Positions 5,529 through 12,842 of a stretch of 12,842 nt of DNA are shown here, piece after piece. Origin of the DNA: Archangium sp. (GTDB lineage Bacteria > Myxococcota > Myxococcia > Myxococcales > Myxococcaceae); the NCBI GenBank assembly GCA_016793585.1, contig JAEUJR010000404.1:1-12842 (forward strand), written 5' to 3'. Both the position numbers and the translations under genes were made by a program. Numbering within the stretch: position 1 is the first letter of the stretch; every line of letters begins with the position of its first letter. The notes under the pieces are model-generated. The model searched no databases and was not told the origin of the DNA. It saw only the letters and a list, made by a program, of their open reading frames with translations.

Positions 5529-7952
5529 ATGCGCTTTCTTCGCTGCTTCGCCTTCCTCGCCGTGGGCCTCGTTCACGGGTCCTGCCTTCCGATCGTGGAG
5601 GGGCAGGAGCTCGATCTGTCGGATCAGCAGATTCGCCTGACGCTGCTCCACACGTCAGACATTCACTCGCGCCTGCTGCCGTACGACTTTCGCCCGCTGC
5701 GCACCGACATCGATCTCGGCCTCATTCCCGAGGCGGGGCCCTTCGGTGGCGCCACCCGCATGGCGTCCATCATCAAGCGGGAGCGCAAGAAGGCCGACCG
5801 TGTGCTGCACCTCGACTCGGGCGACAGCTTTCAGGGCGCGCCGATCTTCAACATCAACTTCGGCGAGGTGGAGTACCGGTTTCTGTCGCTGCTCGGCCTC
5901 GACGCGGCCGTCATCGGCAACCACGAGTTCGACGCCGGCGCGTTCAACTTCACCAAACAGGCGAAGGAGTCGGCGCGGTTTCCGGTGCTGGTGGCGAACT
6001 ACGAGTGGGAGGACTACCGCAGCCCGGTCGCCAACAACCCGTCGAACACCACCGCGCTCTACACGCAGCCGTACACGATTCGAAACGTCGGCGGCCTGCG
6101 AGTCGGCATCATCGGCCTGGGCAACATCGGCTCGCTCAACTCCATCGTCGAGCAGGGCAACTCGTTGCAGGCGATTCCGCTCGAGCAGAACGAGGTGGTG
6201 CGCGGCTACGTCGACTTCCTGCGGCCGGCGGTCGATCTCATCGTCATCACCAGCCACGCCGGCCTCACGGAGGATCAGGATCTCGTCGAGGGCTACGAGG
6301 CCTTCTACGAGTGGGGCATCGCCAAGAAGTACGTGAAGCGCTCGAACTCGCCCTGGGCGCTGCTCGAGTCGTTCGGGCCCACCAACGACGCGAACGAGCC
6401 GACCGACGACGCGACGATCGTGCGCGTGACGATCCCCGGGGTCGAAGGCATCGACGCCATTCTCGGTGGGCACCTGCACATCGTGCTGAACCCGCCGCAG
6501 CTGCTGCGTGACCCGAACGGCCGCCGCGTGATCTTGAGCCACGGCGGCGCGTTCTCGAAGTACGTCAACCGGCTCGATCTCGTCATCCAGATGCCTCCGA
6601 AGCTGGGCGACAAGAGCGAAGGCGGCGAGATTCTCTCGCACGACTTCAAGGTCTTCCCCATCGACTCGGTGTGGTGCGACGACGGCCTGCACCAGCTCTA
6701 TCGCGACCAGTTCTGGAACGAGGGGGCCTTCATCGCCGACCCGCGCGTGCAGGCGGGCGTCGAGAAGTGCAAAGCCGAAGAAGACAAAGACACCTCGCAG
6801 CTGCTGCTCAACTACATCACCGACCTCGACGCGAAGATCGCGCTCACCACCCTCTTCGCCTACGCGCCGAACGACATCGCGCGGCGCAACAACTCGACCG
6901 GAGGCGACAGCCCGCTCGGCAACATCACGGCCGACTCCATGCGCAAACGCCGCGGCATCGAGGCCGAGATCGCCATCACCAACTCGCTGGGCATTCGCGA
7001 CAACCTCTACGCCGGCCCCGTCAGCATCGAGTCGATGTTCAACGTGTTCCCCTTCGAGAACACCATCAACGTCATGTTCCTCTCGGGCCGCGAGATGCAG
7101 GAGCTGTTCGACTTCATCACCGAGCGCTCCACCGGCCGCGGCTGCGTGAGCCAGGCGCAGGTGTCGGGCGCGCGCTTCACGATGGACTGTGCGCAGGCGC
7201 AGCTGAACCAGCTTCGAATTCCCTGCGACCCGACCGGTGACGCTTCGGAGTGCCCGAACGACGGCCGCACCGGAGGCCGCCAGCCCTGGCAGTGCCTCAC
7301 CGACGCGACCTCGGGCGGTGGCCGCTGCTGGTCGAGCCCCGCGACGAACCTGACCATCAACGGGCAACCCGTGCAGCTCAACGAGTCGTACCGAATCGCG
7401 GTGAACGACTACATCGCGCGCGGCGGCTCGGGCTTCCTCGTGCTCAAGCGCAACACCACGCGCATCGAGTCGGGCATTCCGCTGCGAGACTCGCTGATCG
7501 GCTTCATGCAGAACTTCTGCACCTGCAACGATCTGCTCGGCGGCAACGTCGACAGCTACGGCAACACCATCGGCGCCAACCAGCAGGTCTGCGGCACCCG
7601 AGACCCCGTCAGGCCCAGCAAGTGGAACGTCGACCCGCAGCAGCTCTCGTTCTGCACGCAGGCGAAGGCGTTCTCCGATCGGCTGAGCACCGACGACGGC
7701 AACGGTTGCTCCTGCCTCGCCGCCTTCCGTGGCGACCCGGCCTGCGTGAGCGCGAAAGACATCGCCGCTCAGTGCCAGCGAGATCTGCCGCCCGGGCCCT
7801 TCACCGGAAAGTGCTCGTGCCGCGACGCGCTCGCCGGAGACCCCGTGTGTGGGACGGTGACGCGCGCGGTGCAGAACTTCTGCGAGAACCCGACGCGCAT
7901 TCCCATCGCCTCGGGCGTCGAAGACGGCCGCATCGGCCGGAGGGTCAAGTGA
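5529..7952 (+). CDS. UshA-type 5'-nucleotidase, exported, with Cys-rich tail
   Basis: The product has 807 residues. The signal peptide is MRFLRCFAFLAVGLVHGSC, with C19 a possible but atypical lipidation site (HGSC). The metallophosphatase domain (about 35-350) has the full set of two-metal ligands: D44 and H46 (SDIHS), D99 (DSGDS), N131 and H132 (GNHEFD), H243 (TSHAG), and H315 and H317 (GGHLH). The 5'-nucleotidase C-terminal domain (about 430-640) shows GDSPLGNITAD (459-469), VFPFENTI (506-513) and DYIARGGSGF (627-636). Such enzymes dephosphorylate nucleoside monophosphates, and some cut UDP-sugars or cyclic nucleotides, outside the cytoplasm. Two additions are unusual: an insert at about 554-602 with five Cys, and a Cys-rich tail (660-807) with repeated CxC motifs. 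The gene overlaps the next by one base (TGATG). Confidence 0.9.
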   Translation: MRFLRCFAFLAVGLVHGSCLPIVEGQELDLSDQQIRLTLLHTSDIHSRLLPYDFRPLRTDIDLGLIPEAGPFGGATRMASIIKRERKKADRVLHLDSGDSFQGAPIFNINFGEVEYRFLSLLGLDAAVIGNHEFDAGAFNFTKQAKESARFPVLVANYEWEDYRSPVANNPSNTTALYTQPYTIRNVGGLRVGIIGLGNIGSLNSIVEQGNSLQAIPLEQNEVVRGYVDFLRPAVDLIVITSHAGLTEDQDLVEGYEAFYEWGIAKKYVKRSNSPWALLESFGPTNDANEPTDDATIVRVTIPGVEGIDAILGGHLHIVLNPPQLLRDPNGRRVILSHGGAFSKYVNRLDLVIQMPPKLGDKSEGGEILSHDFKVFPIDSVWCDDGLHQLYRDQFWNEGAFIADPRVQAGVEKCKAEEDKDTSQLLLNYITDLDAKIALTTLFAYAPNDIARRNNSTGGDSPLGNITADSMRKRRGIEAEIAITNSLGIRDNLYAGPVSIESMFNVFPFENTINVMFLSGREMQELFDFITERSTGRGCVSQAQVSGARFTMDCAQAQLNQLRIPCDPTGDASECPNDGRTGGRQPWQCLTDATSGGGRCWSSPATNLTINGQPVQLNESYRIAVNDYIARGGSGFLVLKRNTTRIESGIPLRDSLIGFMQNFCTCNDLLGGNVDSYGNTIGANQQVCGTRDPVRPSKWNVDPQQLSFCTQAKAFSDRLSTDDGNGCSCLAAFRGDPACVSAKDIAAQCQRDLPPGPFTGKCSCRDALAGDPVCGTVTRAVQNFCENPTRIPIASGVEDGRIGRRVK

Positions 7953-10900
7953 TGCGCCGCCTGCTCGTCGTCTCGGCGCTCGCCCTCGCCGCCTGCCCGA
8001 TCATTCCCACGCCCGAACGCAGCGAGGTGCAGTCGTTCGACGTCGTCGTCGAGGGCATCTACACGTCGTCGAACGGCCAGCGCACGCCGCTCGCGGTGGT
8101 GGGCAGCTGCGCCGCGCTCTACGACGGCGGGCAGCCCGCAGTGCCGTTGCAGGTGCGCGGCAAAGAGAACTGCCGCTACATCATTCCGCGCGGGCCCATC
8201 GAGATCGACTACGTCGGCCGCGCGCTGAACGCCGAGCGGAACCTCGCCAGCGGCTTCACCGGGCCGGTCGCGATTCGCGTCATCCCCGGAGATCTCGCAG
8301 ACCCCGTGGAGTGGACGTCGGGCTCGGCGGGGAGCGCGCACGTCGCCAGCCTTCGCACCGACGGCACGTTGTGGACGTGGGGCGCCAACGACACGAGCCA
8401 GCTCGGCGACGGCACCAACACGCCGCAGGCCACCCCGCTGCCCGTCGCGCCAGAAGGCCGGTGGAAGGTGGTGTCGGCGGGAGGCGCTTTCACCGCTGCG
8501 ATTCGTGACGACGGCACGCTGTGGGGCTTCGGGTCGATCAACGGGCAGCTCGGCAGCGACTCCGACTGGGAGCAGGTCTCGGCTGGCGCGAAGCACCTGC
8601 TGGCGCTGCGCCGCGACGGCAGCCTCTATGCCTTCGGTGACAACGAGTCGGGCCAGCTCGGCAACGGCACGTCGACGGCGCCCGCCACCATCACGCGCGT
8701 CGGCGCAGACACCTACAAGGCGATCGCCGCAGGGGCGCGCCACTCGCTCGCGGTGCGCAGCGATGGAACGCTCTGGGCCTTCGGCTCGAACGATCAGGGC
8801 CAGCTCGGCGTGGGCATGGCCAACGCGCTGACGCCGGTGCAGGTCGATCAGACGACCACGTGGAAGACGGTGGCCGCCGGGCACGGCCACTCGCTGGCGA
8901 TTCGAACCGACGGCACGTTGTGGGCCTTCGGGCGCAACGACAAGGCGCAGCTCGGGCTGGGCAACACCACCGCCGTCACGGTGCCCACGCGCGTCGGCAC
9001 CCTCGCCGCCTGGGAGAGCATCTCGGCAGGCGTCACGCACTCGGTCGGCCTGCGCGCTCCGGGGGTCTTGTATTCGTGGGGCAGCAACGCCGAAGGCGAG
9101 CTCGGAGACGGCACCGTCACCCAGCGCACCTCGCCCCAGCCCATCGGGCTGACGAGCGACTGGGCGGCAGTCTCGGCCGGAGACGCCTTCACCCTGGGCC
9201 TCAAAGACGACGGCACCTTCTTCACGTGGGGCCGCAACACGTCGGGGCAGCTGGGCACGCCGCTCGCGCCGCTCAAAGACGGTGGCGTCGACCCGTTTCG
9301 CCGCACCGCCGCCCGCGTGCGCACGGCCGGCTACGAGAACCGGTGGAAGCAGGCCGTCGCAGGAGAGATTCGCGGCGTCGTGCGGGTGCAGCACCAGTAC
9401 GGGCAGGTGCGGCTGTGGCTCGAGAACGCTCCGCCGCGTCAGCTCTACGACGGCGGCACCCTCATCGCGCCAGATCGTCTGCCGCCCGACGACACCCGAT
9501 ACAGCTTCGCGACCGGCAGCTCACCCATCGTCTGGTTCGAGGAGCAGACGCTGCAGACGCTGAACATGCCCGACACGCTCGACAATCGCTCGTCGCCCTT
9601 CGTCGGCGAGTTCGTGCGCGTCGGCACGCCGCCCGAGATGGGCACGCCGCTCAAGCAGACGTGCCTCGACGACCCCGAGCGCAACGGCCAGCAGATGGCG
9701 ATGGTCGTCACCGGCGTCGAGCCCACCGGCTTCTACGTCACCGACATCACCGCGTGCCGACAGAAGGAGCTGCTGCAGTCGGGCACCCTGCGCGTGCGTA
9801 CGCCCGAGCCTCCCGAGCCGTGCCTGGTCACGCTCACCGATGGCGGCGTGGCCAACATCGAAGACGTGCCCGGCGGTCGCAACGCCCGCTGCGCGATCTC
9901 GAAGACCGCGTGCACCGCGCGCTCGCAGTGTTCGAGCTACGCGCCCGGCACCTTCGCGAGCCTCTTCGTCTTCAACTTCTCGTTCCCCGAAGGGCTCAAC
10001 CAGGGCGACCTGCTCTTCAGCCTCTCGGGGGCGATGCAGGAGTTCACCTCGACGACGCAGATGACGTTCCCCGCGTGGACGATCGCCGAGCGCGTGCGCC
10101 TGCTGCCGCCCTCGCAGTGGGACAAGTGGCTGCGGTTCGCGCCCCCCGTCGACATCAACTACCGCATCTGCGGCCTCGACAACGCCTTCGCGCCCTTCAT
10201 CACCGACGCGCTGTGCGGCCAATCGTCGACGAACCTGAAGCTCGAGAGCCTCGAGGCCGGGCTGGTGCGGGTGAAGGGCGTCTCGTTTCCCCAGAAGTTC
10301 GCGAACTGCGACTTCGACGCGAACGGCTCGGTGCCGTTCTTCTGCAACCGCACCGATCTCGACGCCCAGGGCAACACGGTGCGCTCGTGGGGCAACTGCG
10401 ACTTCGACACGCCTCCGGCGCCCGAGGCGGAGAACGATCGCCGCGAGCGTGAGTGCATTCAGAACTGCACGCTGGGTCGCGGCCCCGACGGCGAGAAGGT
10501 CTGCGCCGAAGAGGCCACCTTCATCGGCTTCGGGCAGTACACCGTCGAGATGGCGGCCCCAGGGCCGGCCTGGGCCAACCTCGACGAGTCGAGCCCGGCG
10601 CGCATCGTCTCGGCGCCCGTCACGCTGGGCTCGCCGGGGCGGGTGAACGGCCTCTACCTTCCCGAGGAGTCGGGCTTCGAGGCCGGCACCTATGCCGTCG
10701 CGGTCTGCGACGTGCCCGTGCGGTGGAAGGCCGGCACGAGCACCGTCGTCGCCACCGATCAAGATCCCCTGCTCGACGCGCGCACGGTGCTGAAGGTGCG
10801 CATGCCCGTGGCGGCGCCCAACATGCCCGTGCAGGACTCGCTGAGCTTCCTGCCGACGGCGGCGACGGGCCGTTGTTACGCCGCCATCAACCCGCGCACG

Positions 10901-11155
10901 CGCTTCAACCTCGACACGAAAGACGCGATTCCCGAGTTGAACCCCGACTGCCGCGAGGACGACCCCGACGCCGAGGTGGCCCGCCAGTGCCGCTTCACGA
11001 AGGGCGCGACCTACGACGTCGTCGGGCACCTCAAGCAGGTCCAGCCGGCGCGCCCGCGGTGGATTGTCATTCCCCGCGACCCTGATGACGTCTGCTGCTA
11101 TCCCGGCCCGGGCCTCGAGTGCCCCAGACCGCTGCGGTCGTGCCGAGGAAGCTGA
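7952..11155 (+). CDS. RCC1-repeat lipoprotein with Cys-rich C-terminal half
   Basis: The product has 1067 residues. The ATG at 7952 overlaps the preceding TGA by one base and has GGAGGG seven bases upstream. The N-terminus, MRRLLVVSALALAAC, ends in a clear lipobox (LAAC, C15), so it is a lipoprotein. Residues 20-120 are an unknown domain with C53 and C74. Residues 125-445 carry seven RCC1-type repeats built on SAG..H..(A)LR.DGTLW.(F/W)G.N..GQLG, enough for one closed seven-bladed propeller, a fold used for protein binding. About 620 further residues match nothing I know. They are rich in Cys (over 20, including a VCCY pair), whereas the propeller has none. NCDFD occurs twice (785-789, 815-819). 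It is probably surface-attached and disulphide-stabilised, with co-translation suggesting a role alongside the nucleotidase. Its biochemical function is unknown. Confidence 0.85.
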   Translation: MRRLLVVSALALAACPIIPTPERSEVQSFDVVVEGIYTSSNGQRTPLAVVGSCAALYDGGQPAVPLQVRGKENCRYIIPRGPIEIDYVGRALNAERNLASGFTGPVAIRVIPGDLADPVEWTSGSAGSAHVASLRTDGTLWTWGANDTSQLGDGTNTPQATPLPVAPEGRWKVVSAGGAFTAAIRDDGTLWGFGSINGQLGSDSDWEQVSAGAKHLLALRRDGSLYAFGDNESGQLGNGTSTAPATITRVGADTYKAIAAGARHSLAVRSDGTLWAFGSNDQGQLGVGMANALTPVQVDQTTTWKTVAAGHGHSLAIRTDGTLWAFGRNDKAQLGLGNTTAVTVPTRVGTLAAWESISAGVTHSVGLRAPGVLYSWGSNAEGELGDGTVTQRTSPQPIGLTSDWAAVSAGDAFTLGLKDDGTFFTWGRNTSGQLGTPLAPLKDGGVDPFRRTAARVRTAGYENRWKQAVAGEIRGVVRVQHQYGQVRLWLENAPPRQLYDGGTLIAPDRLPPDDTRYSFATGSSPIVWFEEQTLQTLNMPDTLDNRSSPFVGEFVRVGTPPEMGTPLKQTCLDDPERNGQQMAMVVTGVEPTGFYVTDITACRQKELLQSGTLRVRTPEPPEPCLVTLTDGGVANIEDVPGGRNARCAISKTACTARSQCSSYAPGTFASLFVFNFSFPEGLNQGDLLFSLSGAMQEFTSTTQMTFPAWTIAERVRLLPPSQWDKWLRFAPPVDINYRICGLDNAFAPFITDALCGQSSTNLKLESLEAGLVRVKGVSFPQKFANCDFDANGSVPFFCNRTDLDAQGNTVRSWGNCDFDTPPAPEAENDRRERECIQNCTLGRGPDGEKVCAEEATFIGFGQYTVEMAAPGPAWANLDESSPARIVSAPVTLGSPGRVNGLYLPEESGFEAGTYAVAVCDVPVRWKAGTSTVVATDQDPLLDARTVLKVRMPVAAPNMPVQDSLSFLPTAATGRCYAAINPRTRFNLDTKDAIPELNPDCREDDPDAEVARQCRFTKGATYDVVGHLKQVQPARPRWIVIPRDPDDVCCYPGPGLECPRPLRSCRGS
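8324..9286 (+). repeat. Seven tandem RCC1-type coding repeats
   Basis: The repeats begin near residues 125, 175, 210, 260, 309, 359 and 409 of the lipoprotein. Each has an SAG/AAG turn, a hydrophobic strand ending in R or K, DGTLW or similar, and a G-x-N-x-x-x-Q-L-G turn. Most units are about 50 residues; the second is only about 35, lacking the loop between GQLG and the next W. Seven units equal the number in eukaryotic RCC1. Confidence 0.85.
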
Positions 11156-11218
11156 ACCGAAGAACGAAGTGCCGTTGGGCACGCCTCGCTGTGGGGCGCT
11201 GCGGGAGAGGAGAACGTC

Positions 11219-12781
11219 GTGAGAGCCGTGAAGCCGTTGCTGATCGCCCTGACCGTGTCGAGTGCCGCCTGGGCTGGTGACTTCATCGATACCCGTGTCA
11301 CCTTCGCGTTCGCGCACGACAACGTGTTCGTGCGGCCCGGAGAGACGACGCCGAACAGCCCTGGCGTGGGCTTCGGCGCCTCGCGGCAGAACACCCAGTT
11401 CTTCGACAACTTCAACACGCGCTTCTCGGGCTTCGAGACGCTGTCGAACCTCACGCTCTACAAGAAGTCGTTCAGCTTCTTCGAGGGCTTCGAGGGCGAG
11501 GCTGCGCTGTCGGTGCTGCTGCTGACGCAGCCCAACGGGCAGATCACGCTCTTCGACAACTCCAGCTACATCAAGCTGAACTTCAAGCCGATGGGCTGGG
11601 GCTCGAAGGAAGACATCTCGCTCACGGGCTTCCCCGTCTCGTCCGACCGCTTTCGCCTCGGCTACAACTGGCGCGTGACGTGGGGCGGCGACTCGGCCTT
11701 CACCTACCAGCAGGGCTCGGGCCTCTCCTCGACGGGCCGGCCCAGCGCGGCACCCGGCGGCAAGCTGCAGGTCACCAAGGACTGGGGCTATGCCTTCGTG
11801 GGCCTCAAGACGGGTCTGCTGCTGAACAACCTGCTCAACGTTCAGGAGCGCGTGTACGGCTACCTCGGCGGCGCGGGCATCGATCTCTGGAAGAACGACA
11901 AGCGCGGCATTCGCTTCGAGGTGAACGGCGGCTATTTCAACCGTGGCATCGCGCCGTCGCTCGCGCTGCAGGGCGTGCGTGCGCCGATCAACTCGGTCGG
12001 TGGCTCGGCCCGCCTCTCGTTCCAGCAGGGCGCCGAGATTCAGCAGTCGATCGACATTCGCCTCTACAAGAACGACCCCGACGTGCTCGCGCGCTTCTTC
12101 CGGCCCGAGACGTACCCGGGCGGCTTCTCGATCACGGCCGAGCTCGAGGGCTCGGTGCTCGCGCAGACGCTGATCGACCCCGACAAGTTCGCCTCGACCA
12201 AGCCCCAGTACGCCGGAGCCCTGGCGCTCAACACCCGCGCGAAGATCGACTACTGGCGCATCACGCTGCTCGGACTGGTCCGCACGCTCTCGTTCATTCA
12301 GTTCGACGTGCCCGGCTTCCCGCCGTTCTTCGACTTCTCGAAGGGCAGCACGGTGCGGCCCGAGACGTGGCTCGCGGTCGGCGTCGATCGCTACATTCCC
12401 AAGCTGCACTCGACGTTCGGCATCGTCGGCGGCGTGCAGATGCCGGCGTCGTTGTCGGCGCCCCGCTTCGACTTCGGTGGCAACGCACCGCCACCCGGGT
12501 TGACCGGCCCCCGCGTCGTCGTCGTTCGCGACGTGAACCTGTTCAACATTCTTCCCGCGACCGATGGCGCGGGGAACGCGATCGCGGTGCTGCCGATCAT
12601 CTCGGTGAAGGGCACCTACCGGCTCGACCTCTCGGAGTACTTCGCGATCATCGGCGAGGTCTTCTACACGCGCGACGACAACCGCGTGACGTTCCGCGAC
12701 TCGACGGCCAGCATCTCGCAGCCGACGTTCGAGCAGCCGAACCAGCTCGGCTTCAACGCCGTGATGCAAGCCCGCTTCTGA
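11219..12781 (+). CDS. Probable outer-membrane beta-barrel protein, 520 aa
   Basis: It starts with GTG at 11219, seven bases after GAGGAG. MRAVKPLLIALTVSSAAWAG is a standard Sec signal peptide with cleavage expected after AWA (residue 19). The mature part is full of short strands of alternating aromatic and polar residues (for example RVTFAFAHDNVFV, LGYNWRVTWG, YFAIIGEVFYTRDDN). It contains no long hydrophobic helix and ends in Phe (NAVMQARF), the usual last residue of barrels recognised by the Bam machinery. I do not recognise the specific family, so channel, receptor or secretion role is open. The gene begins 63 bases after the RCC1 lipoprotein, with no hairpin between them, so it is likely the third gene of the nucleotidase operon. 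A barrel could anchor or export the two Cys-rich proteins; this is inference. Confidence 0.75.
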   Translation: MRAVKPLLIALTVSSAAWAGDFIDTRVTFAFAHDNVFVRPGETTPNSPGVGFGASRQNTQFFDNFNTRFSGFETLSNLTLYKKSFSFFEGFEGEAALSVLLLTQPNGQITLFDNSSYIKLNFKPMGWGSKEDISLTGFPVSSDRFRLGYNWRVTWGGDSAFTYQQGSGLSSTGRPSAAPGGKLQVTKDWGYAFVGLKTGLLLNNLLNVQERVYGYLGGAGIDLWKNDKRGIRFEVNGGYFNRGIAPSLALQGVRAPINSVGGSARLSFQQGAEIQQSIDIRLYKNDPDVLARFFRPETYPGGFSITAELEGSVLAQTLIDPDKFASTKPQYAGALALNTRAKIDYWRITLLGLVRTLSFIQFDVPGFPPFFDFSKGSTVRPETWLAVGVDRYIPKLHSTFGIVGGVQMPASLSAPRFDFGGNAPPPGLTGPRVVVVRDVNLFNILPATDGAGNAIAVLPIISVKGTYRLDLSEYFAIIGEVFYTRDDNRVTFRDSTASISQPTFEQPNQLGFNAVMQARF

Positions 12782-12802
12782 AGTTCAGCAGCTTGAAGTT
12801 GA

Positions 12803-12836
12803 AAGGCGTCGGCGCTCTTCGAAGCTCCGGCGCCTT
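12803..12836. terminator. Stem-loop after the beta-barrel gene
   Basis: AAGGCGTCGG (12803-12812) pairs with CCGGCGCCTT (12827-12836), ten pairs with one G-U wobble, around a 14-base loop that itself contains the palindrome CTTCGAAG. It starts 22 bases after the stop codon and would close the operon. No T tract is visible before the window ends, so efficiency is uncertain. Confidence 0.6.
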
Positions 12837-12842
12837 CGCCTT

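Noticed and set aside
4000..5640. A 546-codon forward frame across the peptidase, Nudix and nucleotidase starts.
   Set aside because: It covers three well-supported genes in other frames, including intergenic DNA, and its product is Arg/Ser/Pro-rich with no recognisable domain.
5529..11155. Lys AAA and Glu GAA seem favoured before G-starting codons, as if to avoid internal AAGGA/GAGG sequences.
   Set aside because: There is a tendency, but several clear exceptions exist, and the barrel gene uses AAG before GAA and GAC freely, so I do not claim a rule.
11172..11195. Sigma-54-like element TTGGGCACGCC before the beta-barrel gene.
   Set aside because: The GG and GC pairs do not have the required 10-base spacing, so it is not a -24/-12 promoter.
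9521..12769. A 1082-codon open frame on the reverse strand, opposite the RCC1 and barrel genes; similar long reverse frames at 5655-7367 and 7769-9394.
   Set aside because: Their products are Arg/His/Val/Glu-rich low-complexity sequence without any domain, and the opposite strand carries clear signal peptides, catalytic motifs and repeats. Long antisense frames are expected in GC-rich coding DNA.

Overview
The window is a high-GC, densely packed bacterial chromosome segment. Coding thirds end almost always in G or C. The domain mix fits a predatory or social deltaproteobacterium of the Myxococcota: B-box-type zinc fingers on Yip1 and RDD membrane proteins, a GYF/J-like/PilZ-like fusion, RCC1 propellers on a lipoprotein and many secreted Cys-rich proteins. 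The taxon is inferred from gene content; no rRNA or tRNA is present. I see no mobile element, CRISPR array or phage block.

Left part (1-3617): the 3' end of a DsbA/FrnE-type oxidoreductase overlaps by 4 nt a zinc-finger/Yip1 membrane protein. This meets, stop codon to stop codon, a reverse-strand RDD membrane protein carrying the same zinc finger. Divergent from the RDD gene is a two-gene unit (an unrecognised 195-aa protein, then a DUF1801-like protein). After a perfect hairpin comes a cytoplasmic GYF_2 + J-like + PilZ-like fusion, which again meets its convergent neighbour with no spacer.

Middle part (3618-5424, all reverse strand; transcription order is right to left): a Nudix hydrolase of ADP-ribose pyrophosphatase type, a peptidoglycan-binding/LAS metallopeptidase whose Shine-Dalgarno sequence lies in a perfect 9-bp inverted repeat, and a small exported protein.

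Right part (5529-12781, forward strand): three consecutive genes for cell-envelope proteins. They are a UshA-type 5'-nucleotidase with Cys-rich additions, a 1067-aa lipoprotein with a seven-repeat RCC1 propeller inside an otherwise Cys-rich unknown protein (1-nt overlap with the nucleotidase), and, 63 nt on, a 520-aa probable outer-membrane beta-barrel ending in Phe. A hairpin follows at the window edge. I read this as a surface-complex operon: barrel plus two Cys-rich surface proteins, one able to hydrolyse nucleotides. Catalysis is well supported by motifs; the physical complex is inference. This trio is the best candidate in the window for an undescribed system.
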